The translations under genes were made by a program, and so were the position numbers. Positions 25,713 to 36,614 of a stretch of DNA of 64,000 bases are shown piece after piece. Every line of letters begins with the position of its first letter. The first letter of the stretch is position 1. The notes beneath the pieces are model-generated. The model did no database searches and had not been told where the DNA came from. It saw only the letters and a list, made by a program, of their open reading frames with translations. The DNA comes from Lindgomyces ingoldianus. Taxonomy: Eukaryota > Ascomycota > Dothideomycetes > Pleosporales > Lindgomycetaceae. The stretch covers positions 24,940 through 88,939 of the forward strand of contig NW_022985239.1 in assembly GCF_010093535.1 (NCBI RefSeq), given 5' to 3'.

Positions 25713-28700
25713 TACTTATTAGTAATAATTTAATTAATTATCTAATTTATTTTATTTAAGTTAAGGTTTAAAAATAGCTTAAGTTAAAGTAAAGTTTAGT
25801 GTTAAGCTTTTTACACTTTTTTTTAAGTAAAGATGTTTTAAGATTACTTTATAAAAGCATTTAGTTTCTCTTTGTTTTAACTAGAATAATAAGTAATCTT
25901 AAAATTAAAATAAAATAAGTATTTAAACTAATAGGCTTATTAGTAGCTAAGTTATTTTATAGTTGTAAAGTACAATAAGTTTTTATAGTTAGATAGAACC
26001 TGTATTAGATGCGCTGCACCTTCTAGTTTAGGTTACTATTATTTAAAGTAGCATACTATAGTAAGTAATTTTTTATTATAGATCTTATAATTACTTTCTG
26101 CAGGACTTATTTTTTTTAAGAAGTATGTAATAGGCCTAATAGTCCTATCTAGCTTAGTCTAGAAAAGAACTCCTGCTACTACATAGTTTAAGGCATTAGC
26201 TTTTATAAGTATTAGTAGTTTAAAGTTAAAGTAGTAGAGTATTAAGGCTTTAGTAAAGGCTTTCTTTAGCTAGTTAAAAAACTATTAGTAATTTAAGTTA
26301 AAGTTAAATTAAACCTTTTTTTTAGTAAGTATAATTATAGGGCTTACTAGCTGTAAAAAGTTGTTAATAAATTATTAGTAAAAGTTAGTAAATTTTATAA
26401 AGGCTTAAACATCTTTTATATTTTTTAGGTATTACTAATCTAGCACAGTCTAAACTTTAATAGGGTCTATTTAAATGTTATCTATAAAGATTACATATTT
26501 TAAATACATAACCTTTAATTAGTAGAACTTACATTTATTTATATTAAGTTATAGACTTACTTCTTCTATAGCCTTTAGTACTAGGCGTACATGCTATTTG
26601 TACTTTAAAAGGCTATTACTATAAATTAGAATATTATTAATATACGCAGTGCAAAACATGTCTAGGTAGCATTAAAGCAAGTTATTTATAAAATGTTAAA
26701 AAGTACTAGGCGTGTTAGCTAAGCTAAAGGGCATTACTAAGTACTTAAATAGTTTATATTAGGTCTAAAACACTATTAGCTACTTATTACCCTTTACTAT
26801 TCTTAGCTTATTAAAAGTAGTAATAATATTTAACTTTATAAAATACTTTACTTTACTTAGTTAGCTTAGAGTTTTTTATAAAAAAAAAATTAAGTATTAG
26901 TTCTTAATAGTAACAGTATTTAGTCCTTAGTAGTTAACATAGAATTAAAGCCTACCTCTAGGTTTTTTTATAAATAGTATAAGTAACACTACTAGTAAAA
27001 AGCTAGCTTAAATAAACTCTTTTTTTAAGTTCTTATTAAAGTATTTTTAAAGCACTTTTAATTTATTTAGCAACATTTTATATAGTAGCCTATAACTAAG
27101 TTATTTACTAGGCTTAAAGGTTATTAAGTAATTATATAGACATTATATTAAAAGCTTATTAGACTTATTTTAGAAAAAAACATGTAATAAGTTATAGTAG
27201 TTTTAAGGGACTATTATTTTTAAGTTAGTGTGTTTTTAGGGAGCTAAAGCTTAGTCTATATTAAAAATTATAACTGCATAGATTTTGTAATCTAGTTATT
27301 AAGCTAGGGTTATAAATAGGGCAGGTTTTATGTAGTAGATGTCTATCTGCTGTTTAAGTCCTAGTTTAAGTCTAAATTAAGTAAGTAGAAGTTCTTTAAA
27401 GGCTTTTTTTTCTTTAAGTTTAAGTAGTTATTAAATTATTTTACATAGCTTATTTTAGTAAAAGGCCTAGCTTATTAGCCTTACTTAAGTAGTTTTTTTT
27501 TAGGTTATTAAAAAGTAGGTTTAGAAACCTTTTATATTAAGTGCTATTTAAGTATTATTTAGGTGTAAGTGTAAGTATATGTTTTAGCATTAAAAAGAGT
27601 TAAAGTTTAGAACTTACTTTTAGTAATTAAAAGTAACCTTATGCTAATATAGCTATAGTTGTTCTAAGATTAGGTTATAACATTTTATGTTTATTACATA
27701 AAGTTTAATCTACTTCTTATAGTGTTAGTAGGTAATTATAATAGTTATAGTACAAAAAATAGAACTTTTTTTAAGTTATTTTTTATTAAATCTAGTTAAG
27801 TAAATTATTTAGGTAAGTAGTGTTAATTAAAGATTTAGTTTACACGCTAGTTCTTTATTAATATAACTTATACTGTTTACTTCTAAGTTAATAAAAGCTT
27901 ATATTAAAGCTAATATAGTTTTTTATTATAAATATATAAAAATATTAACTTAGTACTTTTAGTTATTAGTAGAGGACTTAGCTTATAAGTTAGCAAAGAT
28001 CTAGTGTTAAATTAGTCCTAAGGGGCAACTTAGCCCTAGAATAAGCCTTTTTATAGGCTTTTACTACTATAGCTGCAGCTATGTTAAGAGTAGTAAAAGG
28101 GATTAAAGCTTAAATATAAGTTAAAGCTCTTATAAAAATAAGATTAAAATAGTAAAAATCTTTAATAAGTACTAGCAGCGCTACTTACATAGACTTAAAA
28201 AAAGAGAATAAAGTAGTTTTAAGAAATATAACTATGCTTACTACACTTAAAATATTAACTTTTTTTTTCTAATTTTTACGCTTTCTAGAACTAACTAAAG
28301 CATAATTTAAATTAATTTTTATTATATTAAAGTCTTTATTTGTAACTACGCTAGTTTAGGAGTGTATTAAGGCTTGTATAAAGAGAAACTTTATGTTATT
28401 ATTGTAAGTAGCAATTAGGTTTACATACATGTTAAAGTTATTTAGAAGGGGTTCTCCTACTATAGCATGTTATAGTTTAGTTAAGAGAAAGTTATGTAGA
28501 GCTATAATTAAACCTATTTTATTTAGGCCTATATTAGATGTAAGTTAGTAGAACTTAGTAAAGTGTAAAGTAAAGCTTTTTTTTTTTATTATAAAGTGTT
28601 TAGGTAACTTAGGGCTATTAACTTTTTATTTAAGTCTTTATAAGTTGCTTATAAGAACACTATAAATTAATTTAAGTTAATAATATTTTTATTTATTAGT

Positions 28701-29216
28701 AAGTTAATTAAGGCTGTTATATTATAGTTAAGTTAAAAGTAAGCATATAGTAACTAAAAGTGTTTAAAAAGGAATTAGTCTATGTTTCCTTTAAGTTTAT
28801 ATTAAAGCTTGCGTAGAAAAAAAAGTAGGTCTTTTTATTTTCTATTAAATAGTAGGGGATTAGAGAGTTAGTTAGATTTTATTACTAAGTTAAAAAAGTT
28901 ATAAGTTATAGGTAGCATTAAGCAGAAAAAAGTTAAGCTATCTCTAGACTTCTAAGTAAGCTTTAAGGCTAGTAAGTTCTTAGTTCCTACTACTATAATA
29001 AAAGTTAAGGCAGAAATAGACTACTTAATAACATAAAGCTATTCTTTAAAGTTTTTTTAAAAAGCTTTAAAGCTTATAATGTAGTAGCTTTCTTATAAAG
29101 TAAGCGCTTTTTAAAAGGCTTTTTAGCTTACTTTAATAGCTTAGAGTTATATAAGTACTAAGCTTATTAAATTAAATTTAAAGGCTATTCTTAGCTAAGG
29201 TTTTAACATAACATAA

Positions 29217-29534
29217 TGTTATAATTATGCATAAGTAAGGTTATAGAGCTTTGCAGAGGTCTAGTTTAATTACTACATAAGGTATTATAGTAGGTATAAG
29301 ATGTTATGTAAGGAATAGGAAGGTTTAAAAAGAAATTAGTAATTAAATACTTAGCTTAGAAGTCTAAGCGCTTTAGGTATAAATTAAGCCTATTCTAGGT
29401 TTAGTTAGTGTTAAAGCAGTTTATGCTTAAGTTTATGTCTGTGTTATGTTGTGTTTGTGTTAGACATGCACTAATAATACTCTAGTACGCGTCTAATACA
29501 GTTATGTCTGGGATCCGGGGAGGATACCGTGACA
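29217..29534 (-). repeat. Family A LTR (A2, 5' copy)
   Basis: 318 bp. The inner end is mutated (ttataattatgcataag) and the outer end is intact (gggatccggggaggatacc). Confidence 0.92.
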
Positions 29535-30995
29535 AGATACTATTATCACCACTATTACTAGTAGAGCTAGAGTGTTAACTATTACCTTAGCAGCAATTGT
29601 CCCCACCTCCTAAAGAGCCTAACTATAAGATGGATATAAAGTATATTCTATGTGTAAATAGGAACTAGGTAGTTAACAACAGCAATAACTACTAGCAGCT
29701 AGTCTTCTTTATATTGTTTATAAAGGACAAAGTAGACTTAGTGCTTACTAATGCAGCTTCTATAATTAACAGGTAGGAAGTTACCTAGCTTAGTTACTTA
29801 GTAAGCTATTAAGCTAAGCACCCTAAATCTACCTAGCAGCACATTACCTTAGCTAACTTTAGTTTTATAAAAGGCGCTTACCTACTTAAAGCAGTTAATT
29901 GCTATATTAAGCACTTTACTAAGAGGATTAATAGGGTAGATTTTAAAGTAAAGCTTTATGTTAAAGTTAAAGCTCTGCAGAGGGCATTTCTGCGTAGGCA
30001 ATTAGCTAATAAGCTATTATTAGATCTAAATACTACACTAATAATACTAAGCAGCTGTTGTACCCAGCAGCTGCTGCGTAAAGCTAGGGCGGCAAAGCGA
30101 GTGGAGAAGATATCTAAGGCAATAGACCACCACTTAGCAATTGCGTGTACGTGGGAGTGCTAGACAGAGCTTTGCAATAACTATAAAAAGTAGTGCTATA
30201 TCTACCTAGACTAATCTTACTATGCTATTAAACTAGTTAACTTTAAGGCGTAGGGAAGGTCTATAGTTATAGGAGAGTCTTCTATTATAGTACCTAGTTA
30301 TAAAATTGTTAGGGTGCTGCAGTAAAAAAGTAACAAGCTCTAGGTAAACTCTTACATGTAAAAGAATAAGAAGAAGAGGCTAGGCTTATTATTATTAAAT
30401 AAGCTGTTATTTAAAAAGCTAGTAAAGTAGATAAGCTAGCAGCAGTTACTTAACTAAATAGTAAAAATAAGTAATAAGAAAGCTACTTAAGTAGAGTAAT
30501 AAAAGTTTTAACAGCTTTATCTCTAATAGCTTTAAGCGCAGGCTAGTATCCCTTCTATAAGAGCTGCTCTACTCCCTTACTACTAGCAGCTATATACTCT
30601 GCTAGTTATTACTTTAATAGCGCCTTAATCTTTAAGTTGTTCTTTAAGTCTTATAATAAAAAGTAGTAAATAGAATACCTAAAAAACAGTAAAGAACTTT
30701 TTTAAGTAGTTAGTTAAGTAATAGCTAAAGAATAAAAAAGATCCTTACCTCTACATATAAAAGGTAGTAACTAAGGAGCTATAAACTATAAAGGATCTCT
30801 ATAAGATAAGCAGAGTTAAAGGTAACCTGTATACTATTACTGTTACCTAGTTTAGGCTTAAAGATAGGCTTGTTTACTATCTTTATAAAGATCTCTATTA
30901 GTTTAAGCTAATATATTATACAGCTAGCAGCCTGCTTAAAATAGGTAGTAGTAAGTAAGGCAGAACTAGTAGTAAAAATAATATAGCTAAATAAT

Positions 30996-32050
30996 TTATT
31001 TAAATTTAAACTCTTCTACTCTTTTAAGCTCTCTTAGCTCTCTCCTTACACGCTCTAGCTTCTCCTGCTTAATATATAGCCCTTCTGCTGCGTACTTAAA
31101 GTGCTTTTAAGTAAAATAGTTGCATTTGCTTTTTTAAATAGCTGCCTTTAAAAAGGCACTAAAGTTACTACTAAAACGCCCTTAAATGTATAGATAGTTT
31201 CTTTTAATTTATACCTTAAGCACTACAAAGGTAAGCTCTATTAGATTATAGTTAAGTAAGTATAAAGGCAGATACCTTACTAAATACCTGCTAGCCTTAA
31301 TAATCTATGTTACTTTATTATTTATATAAATTAAGATGTTATCTAGAATAATTACTAGGTGCTTCTTACTATACACAACCTAGAGCATAGGGATTAGACT
31401 CTTTTTAATCTACTTAAGAAACTGCTTTTAATTAAAGTAGCCTTTCTTTATAGCTGTATAAAAGAGATAGCTGTTAATTATATACGCAAAGAAAATTAAC
31501 TAAGTACTGCTTTAAGCAATATCTTAGGTATACTAAAAGATGTGGCTAACTAGGCTGTACATGTAGTGCTGCTAGCTAGTCTTCTTATTAAAGATTAACT
31601 TGTTAAGAAACACTAGATCCTCTGCTATAAAGTGTCTTATTAAGTTATAATATAAGTTATAAAGTTCTTTATTTTAATTAATAAAAAACGCTTAAAGTGT
31701 TTAGCAACTTTATCTACATTAAAAGAGAAACTAAGATATGTTTAAGTAATTAATTTAAATGCTTTTTTTTACTTATAACTAGAGTGTAATCTTGTTCTAG
31801 TACATCTACCTAGAGTAGATAAGCTTACTAAAAAAAGCATTTATGTCTTTCTTACTAATTACTAGTAGATAACTAAGCCTGCCTTAGATAAGTGCTCTTA
31901 TGCTACTGTGTGTCTTTAGATTATCTATTACATTATATACTGCGCAGTTGCTGCACCCCTTTTAATTAGTAATTGCCTGCGGCCTCTATCTAAGCAGTAA
32001 AAAACAACATATATTAATACACATACAATTAGATAGGCCACAGGCGCTCA
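30996..32050 (-). pseudogene. Tn1 transposase, Tc1/mariner (DDE) type, RIP-degraded
   Basis: The minus strand translates through RIP stops to the DDE_3 signature. A V-I-I-L-D-N stretch is followed by Y-L-P-(P>L)-Y-(S>L)-(P>L)-(D>N)-Y-N-(P>L)-I-E, the hallmark LPPYSPDxNPIE box of Tc1/mariner and IS630-like transposases, at about 31200-31400. A basic C-terminal helix ends at the TAA at 30996-30998. The N-terminal DNA-binding part (about 31750-32050) is too decayed to define. ORF1 of the same transposon ends one base away on the other strand, so the genes are tail to tail. Confidence 0.78.
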
Positions 32051-32089
32051 CAGTAAGCGCTAGGGGTTGCTGAGTAGGTAGTGGGCAAC

Positions 32090-32298
32090 AAGAGACTCTG
32101 TAAGCTTAAAACATAGCTAGAAAGCTATTTTAAACATTAAAACCTAGCCTTATTATTTCCTAAATAGAAAGTACGTACAGCGCCTAAATGTTTACTAAAA
32201 TTAAGAGATGTTAGGTAGTTGTAGGGTTTTATAAGCAAAATTTCAAGTTCTTATACAAATTTAGTGGCGGAAAGCAAAGTTTGAGGTGTTGCCAAGAC
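32090..32298 (-). repeat. Tn1 right terminal inverted repeat
   Basis: It ends ...gttgccaagac with flanking AT, and its reverse complement follows 23326-23520. It contains the tacgtac and tttcctaaata words of the left repeat in inverted order. Confidence 0.7.
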
Positions 32299-32326
32299 AT
32301 CTGTCGGGGCAGGTAATCGATGAAAT
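32299..32326. repeat. Palindrome, left arm part 2
   Basis: Sequence between Tn1 and Tn2. Together with 23295-23325 it is the perfect reverse complement of 35923-35979 (57 of 57 positions, the AT at the Tn1 site counted once). Confidence 0.85.
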
Positions 32327-32383
32327 GTCTTGGCATTCTCGCTTCGTCAAATCCCCCACCCAAATTACTAGCCGAGTCAGACC
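32327..32383 (+). repeat. Tn2 left terminal inverted repeat
   Basis: 57 bp, GC-rich and without RIP changes, matching the reverse complement of 35866-35922 except at one base. Confidence 0.85.
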
Positions 32384-32633
32384 AGCGCGCAATAATCGGC
32401 CTATCGCGTATATATCAGACTTGCTCTCGTCGTCAAAGTGAGGCCTGTGGAATTGCCTAATTGGGTAATTGTGAAGCTGACTTTTGGTGTTTTGCAGATA
32501 GTTTTCGCGAGCTCTGTAGACGCTCCTCCAGCCAAATCTACGCGTTCGAGTAGCTGTGGCAAAGCACCTCCTAAAGCACCTACCCGGGCACCAAAGAAGG
32601 CACAGAAGGCTTATCCTAAGGCTTGTAAGCAAG

Positions 32634-32661
32634 CAGCAGCAGCAGCTGCTGCTGCTGCCAA
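32634..32661 (+). repeat. Alanine-codon microsatellite
   Basis: A run of GCA then GCT codons encodes nine consecutive Ala in ORF1. The strand turns from gca to gct in the middle, making it palindromic. Confidence 0.8.
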
Positions 32662-32769
32662 ACAGCGTTTGAAGAACTCAGTTGCCTTTGTAGAAGCTCC
32701 TCCTTCGCCTCTAGCTTCTATCGTCGAATTGCCGTCGTCTCCGCCACCTGTTCCGCGACCTGTTCCGCG

Positions 32770-32849
32770 ACCTGCTCTGTTACCTGCCCTGCCACCTGCT
32801 CTGCCACCTGCTCTGCCACCTGCTCTGCCACCTGCTCTGCCACCTGCTC
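32770..32849 (+). repeat. 12-bp tandem repeat encoding LPPA
   Basis: About six and a half copies of cctgctctgcca, the first ones slightly diverged. In frame it gives Leu-Pro-Pro-Ala repeats in ORF1. Confidence 0.88.
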
Positions 32850-34317
32850 GAGCTTCGTCGCCCGTTGAACCTGAGCAGCCACAGTATGAGATCAATATAC
32901 AATATTCGCTTCACGTCAACACAGTAAGGAGGCCTGGGGATGTAGAGAGCACCGAGCGATGCTTCCTCCTCCTATTGTTAATGGAGGATAAGGTGATGGC
33001 GTTGATCAACAACCCAGCATCTACAATTGATGGACGGGAGTACACCTGGCAGAGTCGCGTTGTTTAGTTCAAATGTAACAGGAGGGGTGCTACTTTCTAG
33101 CAGCTCCTACTTACTAATTTTAGCTTAACAGAGGAGATTTGCCTATTTAACGCTGTTAATCTCCATTTTAAGCGTTATAAGGGTGCTACACGCGTAGAGT
33201 TTTAAGTAGAGATCTCTCTATAGGTTAAGGCATTAAAGAAGGCGTTTATATGTAACACATTAGTAAACAAGCTATCCTTACCACCTGCAAAGGATAATAC
33301 TCTAATAACAAGCAGAAGACGTACGCAGAAGCTTCTGCGCAAAGCCTAGGCTATTAATTGCGTTACTGCTATTAAATCTAAGCTAGATCATCAGTTAATA
33401 ATCTATAAAATGTGGCAATGCAGTGTAGCTGGTTGTAATAACTTTAGGAGATAGTGTTATATCTATCTAAACAGCAGCTACTATAAGATTAAGCCTGTTA
33501 ATGCTAAGCAGTAGTTGCAGTTAATTATTAACAGCAAGTCCTTAGCTATGCTCCCTTATCTAGATGTAATTAAGGTGTTAAAGCTACGCAGAAATTAGCT
33601 TAAGTTTAATCTCTATAGCTGCTAGAGAAAGAAGAAGCAGCAGGACTTATTATTATTATTAGATAGAGGCCTATTAATTAGGAAGCTGTAGAAGCAAGCT
33701 AAAAAGCAGCGTGTATTAAATTAAATAGTGCAGATAGAGGAAGACAAGGTTACTTAGGCTAAGAGGCGTAAGCTTTAAGAGTTTTAGCTTTAGCAGATAA
33801 GAGCAGTAGCTCTACCTTCTTTAGTTCTGCTAGCTTACTTTAATCTATAATATTAACAGCCTTACTAAGCAGAGACACTAGTATAAAAGCCTATTCTAGT
33901 TCTCTTATCTAGCCTAGTAGCTGGAGGAGGCAAAGAGGATACTTAAGAGGTTGTACAGAAGTTCTTTGCATAGCTTATTGTACAGCAGCTAGAGGACAAG
34001 CGCGCTAATTTTAAACAGGCTTGTAAAGTAGCTGTTAAACAGAAATAAACTATTAAGAATCTTTACTAAATAGCTAACTTTAAAGGCAACCTCTATTCTA
34101 TTGCTATAGAATTTAGCCTTAAGGATAGCGTAGTTTAACACCTTAGCAAGGATCTCTGCTGTTTTAAGTAGGTATATTATACAGCAAGCAGCCTTCTCAC
34201 CTTTAGCAGAGGTGCTAGAGCTAAGGTTAGTGGGTAGGTAAGAGGTGAAGACAATGCAACGTAAAAGTGCTTTATATATTACTATTATATATAGAGATAC
34301 TCTATATAGCATTAATA

Positions 34318-35387
34318 GAATTATTTAGTACTATAGAATCTCGCGCCTTACCTAATTAAGCTTCTCCTGCTTAATATATAGTCTGCTAGCAGCGTATTTA
34401 AAGTGCTTCTTTACAAATTTATTATAGTTACTCTTGTAAACAGTAGTAGCTAAGAAAGCTTTAAAGTCACCTCTATAATAAGCGCGCATATACACGTAGT
34501 TCCTCTAGATCTAAGCCTTTAAAACTGCAAAGGTAAGCTTAATAGAATTATAATTAGGCAAGTATAAAGGCAGATAACAAATAAAATAGCTAGCAGCCTA
34601 AATAACAGTCTCTACTTTATTATTTATGTAGATAGCAACGTTATTAAGTATAACAACTATGTGTTTAGGACTGTACACTAAGCAGAGTGTAGGAATAAAG
34701 CTATTCTAAATCCACTTAATAAAATCCTCTTTGTTAAAGTAGCCTTCCTTAATTACTATACATAGAAGGTAGCTGTGTATAGTATACGCAGGTAGAATTG
34801 CTTAGGTGTCTTCTTGCTTAATGCTCTAAGTATAACAGCTCTTATAGCCTATAAAAGCATAAGTGTAGTGCTGCTAGCTAGTCTTTTTATTAAATATTAA
34901 CTTGTTTAGAAACATAAGATTATTAGCAGCAAATTACCTTATAGCGCAGTAATAGCGCTCCCTTAACTCCTTATTATAATTAATAGAGTATAGCCTTAGG
35001 CTTTAGCAGCTCTAACCTTAATCTTTTAGAAAGTTTCCTACACACCTGCAGCTTACTTTAAGCCTACGTTTAATAAGCAGCTACTTAACTATTTTATTTT
35101 AATACATCTATCTAGAATAAACAAGCTGCTTAAACAAAGCCTTAGCGTCTTCCCTAGTAATCTTTAGTAGCTGTCTAAGCTTCTTTGTAGGTGGCTTTTG
35201 CACACTACTATGCTCCTTTAAGTTCTTTATTACATTATACACAGCACCTCTACTACAGCCCTTATAATTAGCAATAAGCTAAGGCTTCTATCTAAGAAGA
35301 AAAAAGCGCACAATATTTTAGCAGGTTTAATTAGAGAGGCCGCAGGTGCTTAGAGGCAGAGGACGTGGTTGCTAGAGCTAAGGTGCT
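34318..35387 (-). pseudogene. Tn2 transposase, Tc1/mariner (DDE) type, RIP-degraded
   Basis: Minus-strand text parallels the Tn1 transposase: a V-V-I-L-(D>N)-N stretch and a decayed LPPYSPDYNPIE box (Y-L-P-L-Y-L-P-N-Y-N-S-I) near 34540-34680. The C-terminal helix K-H-F-K-Y-A-A also matches. RIP stops break it throughout. The family B LTR at 35388 separates the N-terminal end from the right terminal repeat. Confidence 0.78.
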
Positions 35388-35693
35388 TGTAACGGCGCAG
35401 GCAAGACAATGGGTCTGAATGCGGTATGAATCCACTCAGAGGCATATGGGAGTGCGTGGGGACTCAGAGACCTGGGAATACCAATGACACCTATAGGCCT
35501 TGTACGTAGGATATCAGAAAACTACCGAGCTAGCTACAGGGCGAGGTGCGACTAAATACATGAGGGAATAGGGGTAACAGCAGGGGGCCGGGCAGAGTCG
35601 AGTCAGGGTCGAGCCAGGGTCGGAGCCGATACGGAGACCCTTCGGATAGGTTCCGGGCGACCCGAGATGGAACGATTCATGAGAATCGTTACA
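35388..35693 (-). repeat. Family B solo LTR (306 bp)
   Basis: TGTAACGGCGCAGGCAAG...GAATCGTTACA, flanked by gtgct at 35383-35387 and 35694-35698. It is essentially un-mutated and serves well as the family reference. It carries short repeats of gtcgagccagg type and a terminal palindrome, aacgattc-atga-gaatcgtt. Confidence 0.95.
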
Positions 35694-35865
35694 GTGCTTA
35701 AGAAAGCCTGTGGGCGCAATACATAGGCGTGTAGGGTAACGCTAAACAGCTCTCTAAAACATTAAAGTTAGCCTTATAATTACTTAATTAAGCAATAATT
35801 TAGGATTAACTCACAAGCTCTTGTAGATGCGTTAATAGGTAAAAATGCGGGCTAGTTGCGCGTTA

Positions 35866-35922
35866 GGTCTGACGCGGCTAGTAATTTGGGTGGGGGATTT
35901 GACGAAGCGAGAATGCCAAGAC
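35866..35922 (-). repeat. Tn2 right terminal inverted repeat
   Basis: Reverse complement of 32327-32383 with one mismatch, ending ...gccaagac before AT. Confidence 0.85.
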
Positions 35923-35979
35923 ATTTCATCGATTACCTGCCCCGACAGATTGCACGGATTAACGCACACAATAGATCGC
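35923..35979. repeat. Palindrome, right arm (57 bp, uninterrupted)
   Basis: Perfect complement of the split left arm. It contains tgcaatctg read on the minus strand, which is the empty site of Tn1. Confidence 0.86.
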
Positions 35980-35984
35980 GGGCG

Positions 35985-36614
35985 GGGACGCGAGGAACAC
36001 GCACAGTGCGAGCTTGCGCGGAGCCTGCAACACCCGCGACCACCACAACCGTGGTGCCACGACCACCACAATCGTTAACACAGCAGGTTAGTGTCTATTT
36101 TCTAGCTGTGCTTGGCGCATGAAAATGCTTTAACCTAGTAACTGCGCAGTGGATTTTAATTTTCCTTTTGCGCGGACGCGCGCACAGGCTCTGCAGTTCA
36201 TTGCACCAGCAGCCGCGCCCGCCGACCACGACGACTACCACCACTACTACTAACATAACAGGTTTCTTGACTTTCTGGCCATGCTTTTAGGCATTGATAC
36301 CCCGGCCCGGTGACTGCGCAGTTTGAATTTTCCTTTTACAAGGACGCCCGCACAGTCTCTGCAGTTCGCGCAGCAGCTACGAGCCCGACTGGAGACCACA
36401 ACTACAACTACCACCATGACTACAACTATATAACTACCACTGAAGGTTTCTTTGCCTCCTAGCTGTGCCTAAGCCACTAATTCCCTAGCCTAGCATCTGC
36501 GCAGTTGATTTTGTTATTCCTTTGCCAGGGAAACGCGCACAAGCTCTCTGCAGTTCGCACAGCAGCGACAAGTCCCCGCCCGCAGACCACGGCTGCAACG
36601 ACAACAACTACTGC
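35985..36614. repeat. Diverged tandem array, about 170-190 bp per unit
   Basis: The word ctctgcagttc recurs at about 36189, 36357 and 36544. Each unit also has a gactgcgcag or actgcgcag word, a tttccttttg pyrimidine stretch, a cgcgcacag word and an accacca-rich patch. A first, more diverged unit spans about 35985-36100. Several units contain GT...AG-like boundaries (acaggtttcttg, gactgcgcag), so this may be a decayed exon-intron duplication. The array resumes at 50264 after element A3. No complete gene is visible. Confidence 0.55.

Larger units (their letters stand above)
24015..29534 (-). mobile_element. Family A gypsy retrotransposon, copy A2 (contains assembly gap)
   Basis: LTRs lie at 24015-24332 and 29217-29534. 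The target duplication agata is at 24010-24014 and 29535-29539. Sequence parallels A1 throughout with RIP-type transitions. The gap at 25363-25712 replaces a stretch that is 493 bp in A1, so the true length is about 5.66 kb. The insertion interrupts Tn1 ORF1. Confidence 0.93.
23530..30994 (+). pseudogene. Tn1 ORF1, unknown protein, split by LTR B and element A2
   Basis: The N-terminal piece (23530-23699) is un-mutated and Ala/Ser/Arg-rich with a K-V-T-F-V-D word, matching the N-terminus of ORF1 in Tn2. The reading continues through 23991-24014 and 29535-30994 after removing the two insertions and their duplications. The C-terminal two thirds contain RIP stops but align with ORF1 of Tn2. A Cys-containing block near 30150-30230 (W-E-C...L-C-N-N-Y...C-Y-I-Y-L) may bind metal. 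The terminal TAA at 30992-30994 abuts the end of the convergent transposase. I do not recognise the family. Confidence 0.6.
23326..32298. mobile_element. DNA transposon Tn1 (two-gene, Tc1/mariner-type) with two nested LTR elements
   Basis: The ends are GTCTTGGCATTC... and its complement, within terminal inverted repeats of about 190 bp (23326-23520 and 32090-32298). AT flanks both ends. Subtracting the solo LTR at 23700-23990 and element A2 with their duplications leaves about 3.15 kb (somewhat more once the undersized gap is corrected). Inside are a plus-strand ORF of unknown function and a convergent minus-strand DDE transposase, both RIP-degraded. The uninserted target is preserved in the right palindrome arm (tgcaatctg), which confirms the boundaries. 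Confidence 0.78.
32438..34264 (+). pseudogene. Tn2 ORF1, unknown protein with low-complexity N-terminus
   Basis: The frame is open from 32438 to the TAG at 33065-33067 and then continues in the same frame through RIP stops to a TAA at 34262-34264. No ATG opens the frame. A possible 5' intron (GTGAGG at 32438, CTGAC, then TTTTGCAG near 32497) would place the start upstream. The N-terminal half is Pro/Ala/Lys/Ser-rich, with nine Ala in a row and L-P-P-A repeats. The C-terminal part aligns with Tn1 ORF1 and has a Cys block (C-S-V-A-G-C-N-N...C-Y-I-Y-L) near 33420-33480. No known family was recognised. Its conservation in two transposon copies argues that it belongs to the element. Confidence 0.6.
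32327..35922. mobile_element. DNA transposon Tn2 (two-gene, Tc1/mariner-type)
   Basis: Inverted 57-bp ends (32327-32383 and 35866-35922, one mismatch) begin GTCTTGGCATTC, as in Tn1. AT flanks both ends (32325-32326, 35923-35924). Removing the solo LTR at 35388-35693 and its duplication leaves 3,285 bp. Gene content and order match Tn1: ORF1 on the plus strand and a convergent transposase on the minus strand. It sits exactly at the centre of the palindrome. Confidence 0.78.

Noticed and set aside
32261..32895. Two minus-strand frames with Gly/Arg-rich and Ala-rich text
   Set aside because: Complement of the 12-bp and Ala repeats of ORF1; the low-complexity composition is a by-product of the repeat.
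35832..36122. Overlapping frames of 77-88 codons on both strands
   Set aside because: They cover the Tn2 inverted repeat, palindrome arm and tandem array; no frame is favoured.
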